A DNA stretch of 64,000 bases from Notospermus geniculatus (Eukaryota > Nemertea > Pilidiophora > Heteronemertea > Lineidae), in NCBI GenBank assembly GCA_002633025.1, contig NMRB01002568.1, positions 12,367-76,366 of the forward strand, written 5' to 3'. The notes beneath the pieces are model-generated. The model was given only the letters and a program-made list of their open reading frames with translations. It had not been told where the DNA came from and searched no databases. Positions 1-12,328 of this stretch are shown here, piece by piece; position 1 is the stretch's first letter, and each line of letters begins with the position of its first letter. Made by a program: the position numbers and the translations under genes.

Positions 1-1485
1 AGATCAGGTTGTGGATGGGATAGCCTATTCTTTGCCTATTTTCCTCTGTCGTTACGATAACGCTGGTGACAGACTAGCGCGTACGCGGCGCGTCCTGCAG
101 CCTTTCCACCAATCAAATTCTTCGGTAGGTGTTTCGGTCCGTGTTACCGCCTCCCTGATTGGTTGAACGCTTCCCGTCTGCCACCGCCTTTTGAATGCCG
201 TGGTGAGCTGTATGAACCCGACGAGTTCGAACGGGTTCACATCATGGAAAACGAGTGCACATCATTGAATTCCGCTTTCCACTTCCTTGTTCATTGGTAG
301 AAATGTAACTTTGTTTACCTTTATCAGTCAGTATGTCGATTCCTCTAAGGTCGTTTGTAATTCAAACTACAATTTAATAGGTAAAATAAGCAAGCACGAT
401 AACCATGGACCAAATATCCCAATTTCGATGTGTATCAAAGCACTTTTTAACCTCATTACATGTAATTACTGATACTATGGTGATTGGCCTGTTATGATAA
501 CATTCGGTGTTAATACTGCAATTTGTACAACTATATTGGAGTAGAATTATTTATCAAGATAAAGATGAAAAGTAGTTATATTGTATACCACTGTAGCGGA
601 TGAAACTGTCATTCTCTTTAATTTGTAATACAATGTTGATAATTTCTCATGATATCCGTTTTTCGCTTGGGTATCGTGTTCCAATCGGAAGATCGATGTA
701 GGCCCTTGATTGGAAATGAAGTCTGTATAATCCCAAGAAAAATAATATACTTCGGTTCACTACATTTTTTGATAATCCATCGTCGGGGGACTGTAAAATC
801 AATAGGGCCATGCTGGTCTCGCTGTAAATTTCTTAGATACGCCATGATGCAAAAAGACGGTGCATTACAGAATGTTGCAAACTTCTCCTCTCCTGGGAAG
901 AGTGCGCGCCATGGGAACTCAATTATACAATTGCATCGGGTTACCGGGTAAAACCCTCTTCAGATGAAAAACTCTGATATTCGCGAAGCATTTGCCGGTA
1001 ATTTGAACGTTTAACGCACTTCAACCAGTGGAGATCTCAACGGAGTCACCATTGCTCTACAATCTCCTTGTCTACTGTGCATGTGTTGGATGTGGAATTT
1101 CCTTAGAAATCCATGACGAAGCCAATTCACTTAGCAAGCCCATTACGATGCCAAAGCACGTACTTTTGCACACTTCTCCAACGTTCTCGTTGTCTAGAGA
1201 TTCGTGACTAGTGCAGATAGCACACTGTATTGGAATTCCTCTCCATATGTATAAGCCATCAAAGACCCATTTTTGTCTCGTCCCATTATTCCTTGAAGAA
1301 CAATGCTGACATAATACTTGTACATGGCTAAATGGTCTTGATATTCGCGTGAGGAGACTTGAATGGTGTTCGCATATATAATAGTCTACCGAAACACAAG
1401 AATTCTTGCAGAGATATCAATGCGGAAGATAAGCTAAGTCATATCATTTTAAACAGCGCAGTTTATTTTTTGGCATACAAAAGTT
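1..1485. other. Intergenic, no gene seen
   Basis: I see no splice-bounded open frame, RNA gene or strong repeat in this stretch. The longest open frame (about 100 codons near 650-950) has no recognisable domain and no splice sites that would place it in a gene. The stretch is moderately AT-rich non-coding sequence. Confidence 0.5.
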
Positions 1486-1587
1486 CATCCTGAGAATATC
1501 AGGCGTTCTTACTGCTCGCTCCCTTCGTCACTGCAGATGTGAGCGGATGAAGAGGAGCGAGGTAAAAACCCCTGCTGTGGGAGGATG
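1486..1587. mobile_element. Degenerate hairpin MITE, CATCCTGAG family
   Basis: The left arm begins CATCCTGAGAATATCAGGCG and continues through a TCGCTCCCTTCGTCAC block. A decayed right arm ends in GGATG. The same element is present as a near-perfect hairpin at 53302-53409 and in decayed form in an SMCR8 intron at 28291-28414. No transposase is present, so this is a non-autonomous foldback. Its superfamily is not determined. Confidence 0.6.
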
Positions 1588-1770
1588 ACAAAAGTTAGGT
1601 GCCGTCACGTCGACCCTTTGCGGGGTCATTCTTTTTGGTGTATACATCACCAGCATGTGAAGAAATCAAGGAAGGCAATACTGATGAAGGCGTTGGTAGT
1701 CTACGCCGCTTTAATTAAATGATCGTCGTCCATGCTCCGATTTTTCATAGGCCTACGATGTTTATGAAAT

Positions 1771-1904
1771 TTAGGACCCGGGGCCTGTTTCATAAAGTGA
1801 TTTTAAGCTGATGGTTCCTTTAGCCACCAAATGGCAAATGCATTTAAGTAAATGGTACCATAAGCTTCAAAAAGTCACTTTATGAAACAAGCCCCAGGGC
1901 CTAA
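1771..1904. mobile_element. Short TIR element (MITE), GTTTCATAAAGTGA termini
   Basis: The two ends are inverted copies over about 40 bp. The left reads TTAGGACCCGGGGCC then TGTTTCATAAAGTGA. The right end is its complement with a few changes and ends CAGGGCCTAA. The core is about 50 bp. There is no coding capacity. Confidence 0.65.
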
Positions 1905-4410
1905 TTAACTTTAAAAATGTGTAGACCCATGCATGCATATGTGAACTTTAATGACAGCCTCTAGTAGCGTATATCGGTACATACTGACTGGATTAGCTTC
2001 ATCTAATAAGTAAGTGTGTCATTGCTTCCAAAGTCCCGCCTAAGAAATACACAAATATATGTACACTGCAGCTAAACGCTTGAAGAAATGAACGCTGAAG
2101 GAATATTTGAGGACACCATATCAGATCGGAATAAATTCATATGCCAAATTCAGAAAAGTAACGCACCATGAAATTTGATTGCTGTGGGGTATCAATGGAG
2201 CGATAGGCAGGGGTGGTCGACCAAGAATATATTGCAGTGGACCGTAACATCAAGACTGATGATAAACCAAAAAAAGATATATTTTAAATTTTACATTGTG
2301 TGCCGCTGTATGTGATCATGTGATTCAATGTGACCAATCAGAAGGCGTCCTCAAAAATAACCTCGAAAATTTCTCAAAGAATCGTACAGAAAACTCGGAG
2401 CCGGTGAAAGAATTCAAATTTTTTAATTCGGACACGCTTTGACCCCAAATGCTGCGAATATGCGTCAATAGATTACGTGAGAAGAAATAGGCGAGAAATT
2501 GAACAATGCTAAAAGTGTGATGCTTTTAATGGCCTGAAGGCGAGGTCAACACATAAAATGACAAACGTGAGGACCCCCATACTATACGTCATAACACGAG
2601 TCAGTCAAGTCAGCTTACCGGTAGATGTTCACGGCAAGTGTGATCAAGCTGCTTTGTCGACATCCCCGACTGTACCAAACCGCACGGAATACTCCTCGAA
2701 GGATCTAAGTCGGCAAATCGCAACGTGTCTGTGACGCTAATCGTGGGGAGATCAATAGAATTCTATGTGTGATGTACAGATATTCCGTTCTGATCAGGGT
2801 AATCATGTCAGGACGCATAATACTGAGACAATGACTGTCAGCAAGGCATCTTAATACAGGAGGGGAGTGACAGGAGATTCTATTACATGGGTGGACGGAT
2901 ACTCTTCCTAGTTCATTTCAGCGTCAAAGGAGAGTGGAAGGATTTGGGAGAATGACCAGGATTTGTCTCCTTCTTCTCCCTGTCCTCTTCGTGGCTTTAT
3001 CTTCTTATGTCGTATAAAATTAATATTGAATTCTATCAGAGCTGAGCGCACCAAATACGGCATTATTAGCTCTGACTTCATCTGATTAGCTCTGATGATG
3101 TTTGCATCAAATACAATGTACAATATTGGCTCTGACAAATGTATGAATTGATGTCTGCAAGGAGGAACCGCGGAGTGCCCGAAAAAAAGGCTTGCCTTGG
3201 TGCACTGCGTCAGATTGTGTATGGCGTCGTCTGCATAGTGATGTTGCAGTTTGGGATTTTGTCTCACGAGCAGAGACTTTGAAGTAAATGGCCTGCACGA
3301 ACCCATCATTTGACTCTACCTCTGGTCACCACTCTCACCATTGGTATTCTCAATCCACAAGCGAAGGACAAGAAATTCTGCTCGCTTTTGACATATTGAC
3401 GTATGACGATTGTCTGATGATATTACATCCAAGTGACACCATGTAACAATGGTAGCCCGACACTGATAAATTGTTATGGTCGTATTTGCAATCGATACAC
3501 CCCTTATCAGTACCGAGGCGAGTCACAATAGTCGCGGAATAACGCCGAGTTTCAGATGTCCAAATTTGATAAATCGGTGGTATCAGTGTATAGGGATATA
3601 ATCAGGGTATGTTATGCCATTAGGGGACAGTTCTTTGGTTGTGCATTGGCTCGTAGGCTGTTCGGGCGTAGCTAGTCGCACCACTCTCTTTTTAACAGTT
3701 CCGGTGTAACGTTTTTGAACGTTCCCCGTCTGTAAATGTTCCCGCGTACTACATGTATTGTCTGACGGAATAGACTGCGACCTTTGGCGATGGGGACACA
3801 CAAAGAAACGTGTTGATCTATCTGCTAGCGTTTCCCAAACAATAAGGGGAAACACTGACACAGGGAAACAATGGCAGATGTTACATCGGCAAGGATGGAA
3901 AGCGACGGATGTTAGAGTCACACTCCACGCATCGCCATCAGTTTCCACTTTGAGTGGAACACTGAACGACAAGGCTCCACCAGAACCCAAAATGAACAGA
4001 AGTTCCTTTGAATGTTCAGTACAGTGTTATTAAATCTTTGATTGGCGTTCTCACAAAGGTCGCTGTGGGAATTAGCAAAATGACTGATGTTGACTGTGTC
4101 ATTTCTGATGCCTCCCACGTCGCTTCTGCGGTAATTGGTACGTGTATTAAATCAAGCTTCATATTTTCAGATCTAGCGATATGTGAAAGTACCGTTGGCC
4201 GCAAGAGAAATGAAATAATTTGCCAACGAAAGGTACCGTTGAGATGCAGTTCAACCCGTATCAATTATTAAAGGCAGGTTTTTTGGGGGAGGTACTGACA
4301 GAAAGGACATGTACTGAAAAGATCATAGAGAAATCAAATGCTTTGCACTGGCAGTGAGAGGCAACGTTGAGAAGAGAAGCCAGCTCTTACCCAATTGTTT
4401 GGGAGATACT
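1905..4410. other. Intergenic with one dispersed repeat copy
   Basis: No gene is supported. The 130-codon open frames near 2908-3309 and 3583-3990 (minus strand) have no family resemblance; the second runs through a dispersed repeat (3701-3870). The rest is unique-looking non-coding DNA. Confidence 0.45.
3701..3870 (+). repeat. Dispersed repeat, GTAACGTTTTTGAA family, copy 1
   Basis: The segment runs from GGTGTAACGTTTTTGAACG, through a TGTCTGACGGAATA block, to GGGGAAACACTGACA. Recognisable copies with the same order of blocks occur at 35048-35515 (same strand, interrupted), 37384-37533 (opposite strand) and 48048-48116 (opposite strand, partial). The element type is not known. Confidence 0.6.
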
Positions 4411-4529
4411 GGGTCAGAAGAATAAAGACTAGTAAATGCTTTTACTTGAATTTTGCAATACAATTGCACTAGGCAATGCTGTGCAGAGCTGAAGTAAAAG
4501 CATTTGCTGGTCTTTATATATATTGACCC
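4411..4529. mobile_element. MITE with AGTAAATGCTTTTACTT arms
   Basis: A terminal inverted repeat starts GGGTCAGAAGAATAAAGACT on the left and ends in its complement (TATTGACCC) on the right. The inner arms read TAAATGCTTTTACTT and AAGTAAAAGCATTTGC. A 3-bp direct repeat ACT flanks both ends (4408-4410, 4530-4532), which could be a target duplication. Related arms are at 34500-34541 and 44438-44554. Confidence 0.65.
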
Positions 4530-5629
4530 ACTGACTATAGGCCTACCTCGAGATTTCTAGACGAAGGAATGTTAAACACAATTTGTGCGGTTGAATGGAT
4601 CGTGCCCCAACCGCGCACCAGCGGTCTCTCGGTCCTGCTATCGTGATATCTAATTTCCGAACGATCCCAAGGTAATGATAGAGACGGATATTGGCCAGGT
4701 TATGGTATTGAAACCCCTCGCAGAGACCATCACGAACCGGAGATCAGACCGCATTTCGAGGAAGCTCCTGAAACCAGTATGTTGTCAATATAGCTAAAGA
4801 ATCCACGTCTCCTGTAATCAATTTCGAAATTCTTGTTCCCGGACAACACATCACTTTCACTGAATACCATCACTTGCTTTCAGCTATTTCATCGTGGTCA
4901 GACAGATGCGATAGAATGTGACAAAATAAAGTCTCAAAGCTGTCCGTGATCGATGACGGATATGTCGACACCTCGGTCCTTCCATCCTTGTTCCAACAAA
5001 CAAGCGATGGAAGCTTGCAAGACGGGCCTGCATGCAAACCTATCTCGCGAGGGATATTCTACCTTTCGAAGGTCAAAGAGATTCTTCTTGGTAAAGTGCA
5101 GAAGGATAACCCGCGACGCCCTCATTAGTGAAGTCCTCACATCCCTTATTACCACCAATTGAGTTATCTTGCATTTACCCAAGACATTCTGTAGCTGATA
5201 GATCAGCCTTTGTGTCAGCAGCTTCAATTAAAGGGCAATCTTTCTTTATCTGTGTGGCAGCTTTATAAGAAATCCATATAAACGCCTTGTTTGCTCTTTG
5301 ATAAATACGTTTGTGACATGACTGTAGCATCTCAAAGGTGTCTTACTGGCAAGAAGATGATAACCCGCTGTCAAATTGATGCTCAACCGGCGGTCTGAGC
5401 TTGTGGATTTGGTTTGTCACATCAAGAAATAAGTTGTCTTTGAATCAGTCGCTAATTGATTCTCTTCGTCGTTTAAATCAGTTTAGTGGAGCGTCAGTCG
5501 GCAAATTCTGCCAACTTCTGGCCGATTATAAAGGGCTTGATCCTGACCAACGAATTCATATTGGGAAGCACGTCGCGAAAAATCGTAGGGGTAAATCACC
5601 CAAACGACAAGCACTTCGCAGAGAGTCAT

Positions 5630-5885
5630 GCATGGGAAAGGAGCGTATTGCATGAGGAAGGAGCGGGTATTGCATGGGAAAGGAGCGTATTGCATGGGGA
5701 AGGAGCGGGTATTGCATGGGAAAGGAGCGTATTGCATGAGAAAGGAGCGGCTGTTGCATGAGGAAGGAGCGGGTATTGCATGGGAAAGGAGCGTATTGCA
5801 TGAGGAAGGAGCGGGTATTGCATGGGAAAGGAGCGGTATTGCATGAGAAAGGAGCGGTATTGCATGGGAAAGAAGCGGGTATTGC
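5630..5885 (+). repeat. Minisatellite, 12 units of about 20-22 bp
   Basis: Twelve tandem copies of a GCATGGGAAAGGAGCGTATT-type unit. For most of the array short (20-bp) and long (22-bp, extra GG before TATT) units alternate, giving a 42-bp higher-order period. Open frames run through on both strands only because the unit lacks stop codons in some frames. They are not taken as genes. Confidence 0.9.
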
Positions 5886-6906
5886 TGGCGACCACAGTGA
5901 GCGACAAAATTTGAAGAAGATCAAAGAACCGTGAGTGTGCATGCTTCCCAAAGTTTACAGTTACGACCACTCTAAACAACCTTGCCTGTATTTTCACTAA
6001 AGACTTCACGGTCATGGGACGCAACCGCCTTGACCCCGTAGGCATTTTGAGGCTCCTTTCCATGAGACATTTGACACCCATGTCAGTACTCTAGTAAAAG
6101 TGAATCTATTAGGCCTATGTTGTGTGATATTGGCTCTTCGCATTGTCTTAAGAAGTTAATCATAATTTGACGCACGAGCACAAACGTAACGTAGAGAGAA
6201 CTACATGTAATATCATCTGTCTGTTGTAAATGAGCAATATTGTTGTATTAGACCCTTAATTACGCATCATTCGGATAGATATCAAAGCATGATCTCTAAT
6301 GTGAATCGATTTTGCTGCGCATCCCTTCACCACGGAAGCAGGCACAGATAGATACAAAAGTAGCTACAATCATATGTACGCTGGGGTACGGTACGGGCCA
6401 GACATGCCAGAAGACTCTGTATGTAGTGTCTTCCCAAGAAGCACCCAGCCAATGGTTGCACTGTACGTACGTAGGCCTACATGTACTTCGTTGGCGTACG
6501 ATCTGTTCGTCAAATTTGACGTCGTCGTCGGGCTGGGTCGTTTTCCCCATAGATCTACCGGTTTGATCCGTCCGGTTCTGCCTTCAACCAGTCCGCCAGC
6601 CTTGCAGTATAGGTGTGCTGATCTTAGCGGATTGGTCTATCCTTTTCCAATATATTAATAGACAAATGCGCCGCATATCCGTCGGCAAAATCTGTAATCT
6701 CCTGTCTAGCGTCGGAGCGACTTACTGCGGGCGAAAAGCTCGAGGGTGAAATTGACAATCACTCAAGGTAGTGCAGAAAAGATAGCCTACTGTTCCCCCG
6801 GAAAAACACAGGAGCCGAAGTTTTCGGTCTCAATCAGATATTGCCATCAACGATTAGCGTCCACAAGACAAGAGAAAACTCTCTTTGCGGGTGTTGCTGA
6901 TCTCAC

Positions 6907-7038
6907 TAGGGAGTTTTCGCAAAGCACCCGAAACGCCACCGCGAACGCCCGACCCATTGTTCGATGCCAGGAAGAGAGCATCCAACAAAAGGATAGACCT
7001 TCGCACTGGCGTTTCGGGGGCTTTGCGAAAACTCCCTA
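6907..7038. mobile_element. MITE, GAGTTTTCGC family, copy 1
   Basis: The ends are inverted copies: GGGAGTTTTCGCAAAGC with ACCCGAAACGCC on the left and GGCGTTTCGGGGGC with TTTGCGAAAACTCCC on the right. The interior contains a TTCGATGCCA / GAAGAGAG block also seen in the other copies (34288, 36531, 50655, 51581). Non-coding. Confidence 0.75.
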
Positions 7039-8616
7039 TTAACTCGTGGTGCGACCGTACATCGGTGATACGACTTCGATTACACTCTTTCGACGCTCCA
7101 ACTTCTGTTTTCTACACGATTGGTGATACAGACACTATTCCTTTGGCCACATCTTCCTGGCATGCATGGTCAGTAGTCACTTCGGCCATCAGGACGTCCA
7201 CTCCGAGGACCTGTGCCCAAATGTCACCGTTTATGTCCTAAATCAGAGAAATGGCCATTTGCCCTAATGCCTTTTCCTCTAACATAATGCTCCATTACCA
7301 AAATCCCTCCATTCCTAATTTACCATTCTTTAGCGCGATGTCACGTAGAGCCATAACGATGATTTACGCTGCAGTAAACGTTCGTCCACGTATACTAACA
7401 TGGCCGTCGAAACGAATTATGCGGGCTGTCATTGATGTTTACATCGACTAATACTGCTATAACAAACCATCTCATTCGGAATGGGATCGTACTGAATTGA
7501 GAATGGCGATTGGAAAGTGCAGTTGACAGCTTTCTGACTCCTGACAGGTTGGGTTGTCAACCAGTTCATTCAAAGTTCAATTGGTAAGCAAGATCGGGAG
7601 TGACTGTGAAGGATCTTGTCCATGGGGGATTATGCATGGCCAATGAATTAAACCACGCCCTGGCACTTCTTCTCCACAGAGTATGACTCGTTGACTCCTT
7701 TTGAGATGACGAGGTGAAGGCTTGGGCCGTCCGTGTGCAACCATTCTACGCTTTCGCTTAATTGCAGTACACTATGTGGGCGATATCGCAAGCGAGCAAA
7801 TTTGGCTGTTGACGCAAGTTGTGCGCTGGACAGCGGTGCGTGGAATCCTCTCGGTCAGCGATATTCGCCCATTGCCAACACCACCAAAGCCGATCGCCCA
7901 GTCTGCGGAGGCAGGCGAGTAGATCGCTTGCGATTGCCTTGTATGCTAAAAAGGAGGTCGTTTTCTCACAATAAAAAAGCCCCAAGTGGCAGCTGCGAGC
8001 AAAAGTGCACAAAGCAACCAATTTGATGCATTACCTAAATTTTACTTGGCAGAGCATCAACCAAAGTAAACAAAGGAAGGGAGGTTCCCTAGCGGGAACA
8101 TTTGTCACGACGAAAAAAGCCACGATAGCCAGACCTAGCTATAATTGAACGCCTTGATCCATAGGAGAATTCGTGAAAAAAAATTCCACAGTGGACATTG
8201 AGACTCGCAAAGGGCGAAATCTGCTGCATCCCTCCACTCCACTGAACACTCGAGAAACGGATTGAAAGGAGGAGAGGACGGCTGCAATGATTGCCACCAC
8301 TTCTTTCTAATAAGGGATCCAGCTTCGGAATGATGAGGCACACACTCATAAACATGATGAATGGGCACCCTATTCAGTGTACCTTTTATTGCCTTCACCG
8401 TCATAAAGGGAAGATGAATCATAGAACTCCGAGTCAGCCATGGCAAAGAACCGCGGCGGCGCTAATGAGATTGAATTTGTAGGAACAACGAAAACATGAA
8501 ATGGATGGGGAGCGAAATAATATGGGAACTGTGTGACCCCTATGACACATAATTTTGGACATTACATGGATTGTATCTTTATGTCTATAGTGATACGGAG
8601 TGATTCCAGCGTGGGC

Positions 8617-8729
8617 GTTCCGTTAGTGCGGGTTGCGTTACCCTCCGTTAGTGCGGGCTGTGTTCGGTTAGTGCGGGTTGCGTTCCCTCCGTTAGTGCGG
8701 GTTGCGTTCCGTTAGTGCGGGTTGCGTTA
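8617..8729 (+). repeat. Minisatellite, CCGTTAGTGCGGGTTGCGTT
   Basis: Five tandem units of 20-25 bp, each with the core GTTAGTGCGGGTTGCG. Two units carry a CCCTCC or similar insertion, so lengths alternate as in the array at 5630. The array contains no evident gene. Confidence 0.85.
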
Positions 8730-10963
8730 AGAGAGATATCATAGGAGTATCGCAGCAGCAAGATAGATTGAGCTTGGTGCCTTTCATGGTTCGGCTAAGT
8801 TATGCCAATGTACTCTGACTTTCAACCAGATAAGTAGCGAATGGATTCTGCACTATGCTTTCTTCATCCTCAAATTCTTTATCAACATTTACGCGCGGAC
8901 AGATCGTTGCCCGCGGGTCAGTTAATTCATTTTCGCCTGATAAGCCATCTCTCCCTGGCCGAGCACGGTGACCGTCATCTGAGGATATACAGCCTAATGA
9001 TGTTATCAGTATTCCCGCTTATCTTTCTATGACATTGTCACAGCCCTGGATATCGCTGACTAATGGAATCGGTAACTGAGTAAATTGTGGACTGGGTCAA
9101 GGACCTTTGGTTGGACAAGGATGAAATGTACTATCGGGTAATCGGCCGACCCGGCTTGAAACCTCACGGGAAAAATCAAGGGGTACACTAAGGATCTCGA
9201 CGTCGTGAGAGACGGACGTTTATTCTCAGACTCCAATTTCGAAAGTCACCAACCGCATAAGAACGACAACGACACTATTTTCACTCTTTGTGGACTACAT
9301 GTACGTCATCAAAGGCTGTGACAGTTTCGCAGCTGTCGGTTGTATCGCTTTCTCATTGGCCCAAAGAAATCGTAAATATCTGAACCGTCTTCCGAGAGTG
9401 ACAACGACATGAGAAATGAGTGTATCTTGTTGTCGGCTTGTTCTAGGGGCGAATCATCATCTGACGATGAAACAGATCCAAGACCGACAACGAAGGAAGG
9501 CCTACAGCAACAGCGTCAATGATGCGGGAATGACTTGGAATCATTTGCTTTGCCAGCGTGCGGATTAGATGTTGCAAGTACATGTAAAATCGCCAAGTTG
9601 AAATCGATGGCGTGGTAACGAGAACAAAATAATTACAGTCGATTTACTGCTTCGGGCATGCAGCGTGTCTGGCTTCAGGGTTAAAGAACCCCAATTAATA
9701 TCGCACCGCAAAAAATAGGTTGTGTACGAAAAATGCAAATACCGTCCCTCAGGATACTGTATTCATGAGAGGATACTGTATTCGATATCGCTTGAGCGGC
9801 GGCGATGCCCATAGGGAATCTTACAGCATACGATAGTCTGTTAGAAAGTTTAACGTTGTCCCTTGTGGGTTTTATCATTTCATTACCGTTATTTAGCCTT
9901 GGGTATGCCGGGAATGCTATTAATTTGGACATAGATGCGGAGCAACAGCGGGAAATTTTACTCTTGTGTCACAAACGGAATGCCTTGATGTTGATGTGAA
10001 CTGAAATCGGCTCTATGCACCCTTCGTTATGCTCTTCTTGTAGTTTTTGTTCCTGCTGACCCTGATTTCTGCCTTTCCATCGACTGACTCGGACGTGCAG
10101 CTAAAATGCTGCAGAAGTCATGTAACTTCGGCCGAGACGGATGAAGGGAACATCGCACGTAGGCTATAGGCGGCAGTGAACGCTGCGGTCCGATTCGCAC
10201 TGTCAATATTCTCTGAAAATCCCAATGTGAAATTTTTATAAGTTTTGTTTAGATTTTAAGAGAGGTGATTATTTTGTCAAAAGCAGTGATTTTTTAAATC
10301 TCGATAATTCGTTATACGTACTAGACTGAACGGCCGAATCATTGCTTGAGACAACCATGTAAATCTATTCCGATTCAGTCTGATCATTCGAATTCGCAAT
10401 CGACTAAACTCTCAAGAGCCGTATCGTCTCGTACAGCTGAGATCATCGAACGCGGATCTAGCGTGTTCACCTTAATTTTCCAGTTGAAGGCACACACGAT
10501 ATCGGGTGAAAACAATGCCAAACACTTTAATTAATCAATTGTTCCGCCGTGGGAAACAAGTATTTCTTTTCATGCTTTCGAGGTAATTAATTAACTCGGA
10601 AAATTTGTTTACGGAGATCGAAACTCGGTTTCCTTGGCACATTTAACGAAGCTGCTATCATTCGATAATGCACTGAACGTTCAGCAACAACAAAGACTCA
10701 TCCGAACTCAGTTTTAGAGTAGCAAAACGTATTTGAATGTGGTGCCATCGTGTATTGACGTAAGAGCCACAGACAGAACATTTATGACACAGATAATTTG
10801 ACATTTGGTCTATCTGTAAGATGTTGTTGGGAAGATGCGATACAAGATTTTCTTGGTCGGGCTGGGTGTGTGTGCTCAACAACATCAATGTACTCTGTGG
10901 AAGTTCTGCATTATTTCTTTTTTTCACATTCAAGATAGAAAGGCCCCTGTTCACCCGAACTTT

Positions 10964-12327
10964 AAATTTGCCAATCTGTGAGAACGCTGATCGTATTATG
11001 TAGGTTCTTAAAGATAATATATCACGACTTCATTGTTTACATTCCATGTTTGTAAACATGGATGTTTACATTATGTTATTTTGGACTTTTGGGACATGCC
11101 AACCCACCAAAATGAATACTTTTGGAATCAACAGAATTTCTAGAGGGGCATGCCACCAATAATTTACTCACAAGAAAACGAAAGCCTTGACATAAACAAA
11201 CAAAATGTAAATAAACAATGAATTTCGTGGCCCGCGAAAATATCCGTGATACATTATCTTTAATTCAAGAGACTTTTGCGAGCAAAATACAAAACACTGC
11301 CCAAACCCTGTGTGCAGGTTTTTCTTAAAATAATTGTCGACAGACATCAAAGGTTGTTGACGATGGGGTCGAGAACTTGGTGAGAATCTTAAAAGCGTCT
11401 TTAAAGGTCAAGCCACATCTTTTTGCCAATCATCTAGATTTGCCGAACAAGGTTTAAAGAAGTTCCGTCAGCGATCAGCGTATTTCAAAAACTGCCGACC
11501 AATAAATGTCATATTCTTTAGCTTAAAATATCTGCCATCGATACAGGTGTGAAAGAAATGGTTGTCCTAGGAATGCAAGTCCGAGTTGGAGTGACTACTG
11601 TCTGCTACGTAAGGTTTTTCGAACAGTTATGGCTTCTATAGCTATATATTCTAACCCGTCGTTGAAAAATAAATCCGGACTTAGATTCCGGGAGGACTTA
11701 GATTGTGTTACACTGTCTGCATGTGTGTAACGAACAAATATGACAAGAATGACGGAAAAAACTCTGGTTTACCAGGCCAAAAACCGTACAAAAAACATAA
11801 ACCCTGAAGGTGTTGTCATGCGCCGGCTGATTCTCATTTGCGATTGATTTACCGGTTTACGTTTTTTGTTCATTCCCTCTGTCAAACACAGTACAAGCCA
11901 CCAACATGCAACACCATAAAAACACGAACTACTGTAAGTTGCATGTCCATTTTGCTGCAGAGACTTCTTTGTCCTCGAGTCGTGCTCAAAAGCTGCCGAA
12001 CAACAAACGATCGAGCTTTGGAAGGAACGTCCCGACAGAGAATATCATAAGTTAATAAAAGATACACCATAAAACCATAAAATAGGGGATCTCCGAAAGA
12101 CAGTTATCGACTTGTATTATGTCATGCATATCATGATGCATAAATGAATCTTTTACGTAGGTCAGCTTAAAACCGTTGGGGAATTCAATTATGACAAAAC
12201 CGACTAATGGCAGTGGGAAAATGAATTGGGTTTGACATGAAGTCAAATCTCATAGAGACGTGGAATGTTGACAGATATTTTTACTATTCGAAGTTTTCCA
12301 GTTATGCTCATTTACGTTAGCTTACAT
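10964..12327 (+). repeat. 1.36-kb direct duplication, copy 1
   Basis: The segment starting AAATTTGCCAATCTGTGAG and ending GTTAGCTTACAT is repeated almost base for base at 12329-13706. The two copies are separated by a single N at 12328. Differences are scattered substitutions and small indels. Each copy contains one 256-bp TTAA-ended MITE. Either a real tandem duplication or two haplotype copies laid end to end by the assembler. Confidence 0.9.
11008..11263. mobile_element. 256-bp TTAA-ended MITE, copy 1
   Basis: Begins TTAAAGATAATATATCACG and ends in the inverted form CGTGATACATTATCTTTAA. The interior holds a GTTTACATTCCATG / CATGGATGTTTAC inverted motif. The TTAA at both ends fits the target-site rule of piggyBac-type elements. 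Copies of exactly the same length lie at 12373-12628 and, reversed, at 44776-45031. Confidence 0.85.
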
Positions 12328-12328
12328 N

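Larger units (their letters stand above)
4530..10963. other. Intergenic with two minisatellites and one MITE
   Basis: Apart from the minisatellites at 5630-5885 and 8617-8729 and the MITE at 6907-7038, I see no supported gene. Open frames of 60-150 codons here either overlie the tandem array or lack splice context and any recognisable motif. Confidence 0.45.

Noticed and set aside
3583-3990. 135-codon minus-strand frame
   Set aside because: It overlies the dispersed GTAACGTTTTTGAA repeat, other copies of which do not keep the frame.
5483-6081. Long overlapping open frames on both strands with repeated MQYAPFPCN or GKERVLH units
   Set aside because: They are translations of the 20-22-bp minisatellite. 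Several frames are open at once and none has splice or start context.
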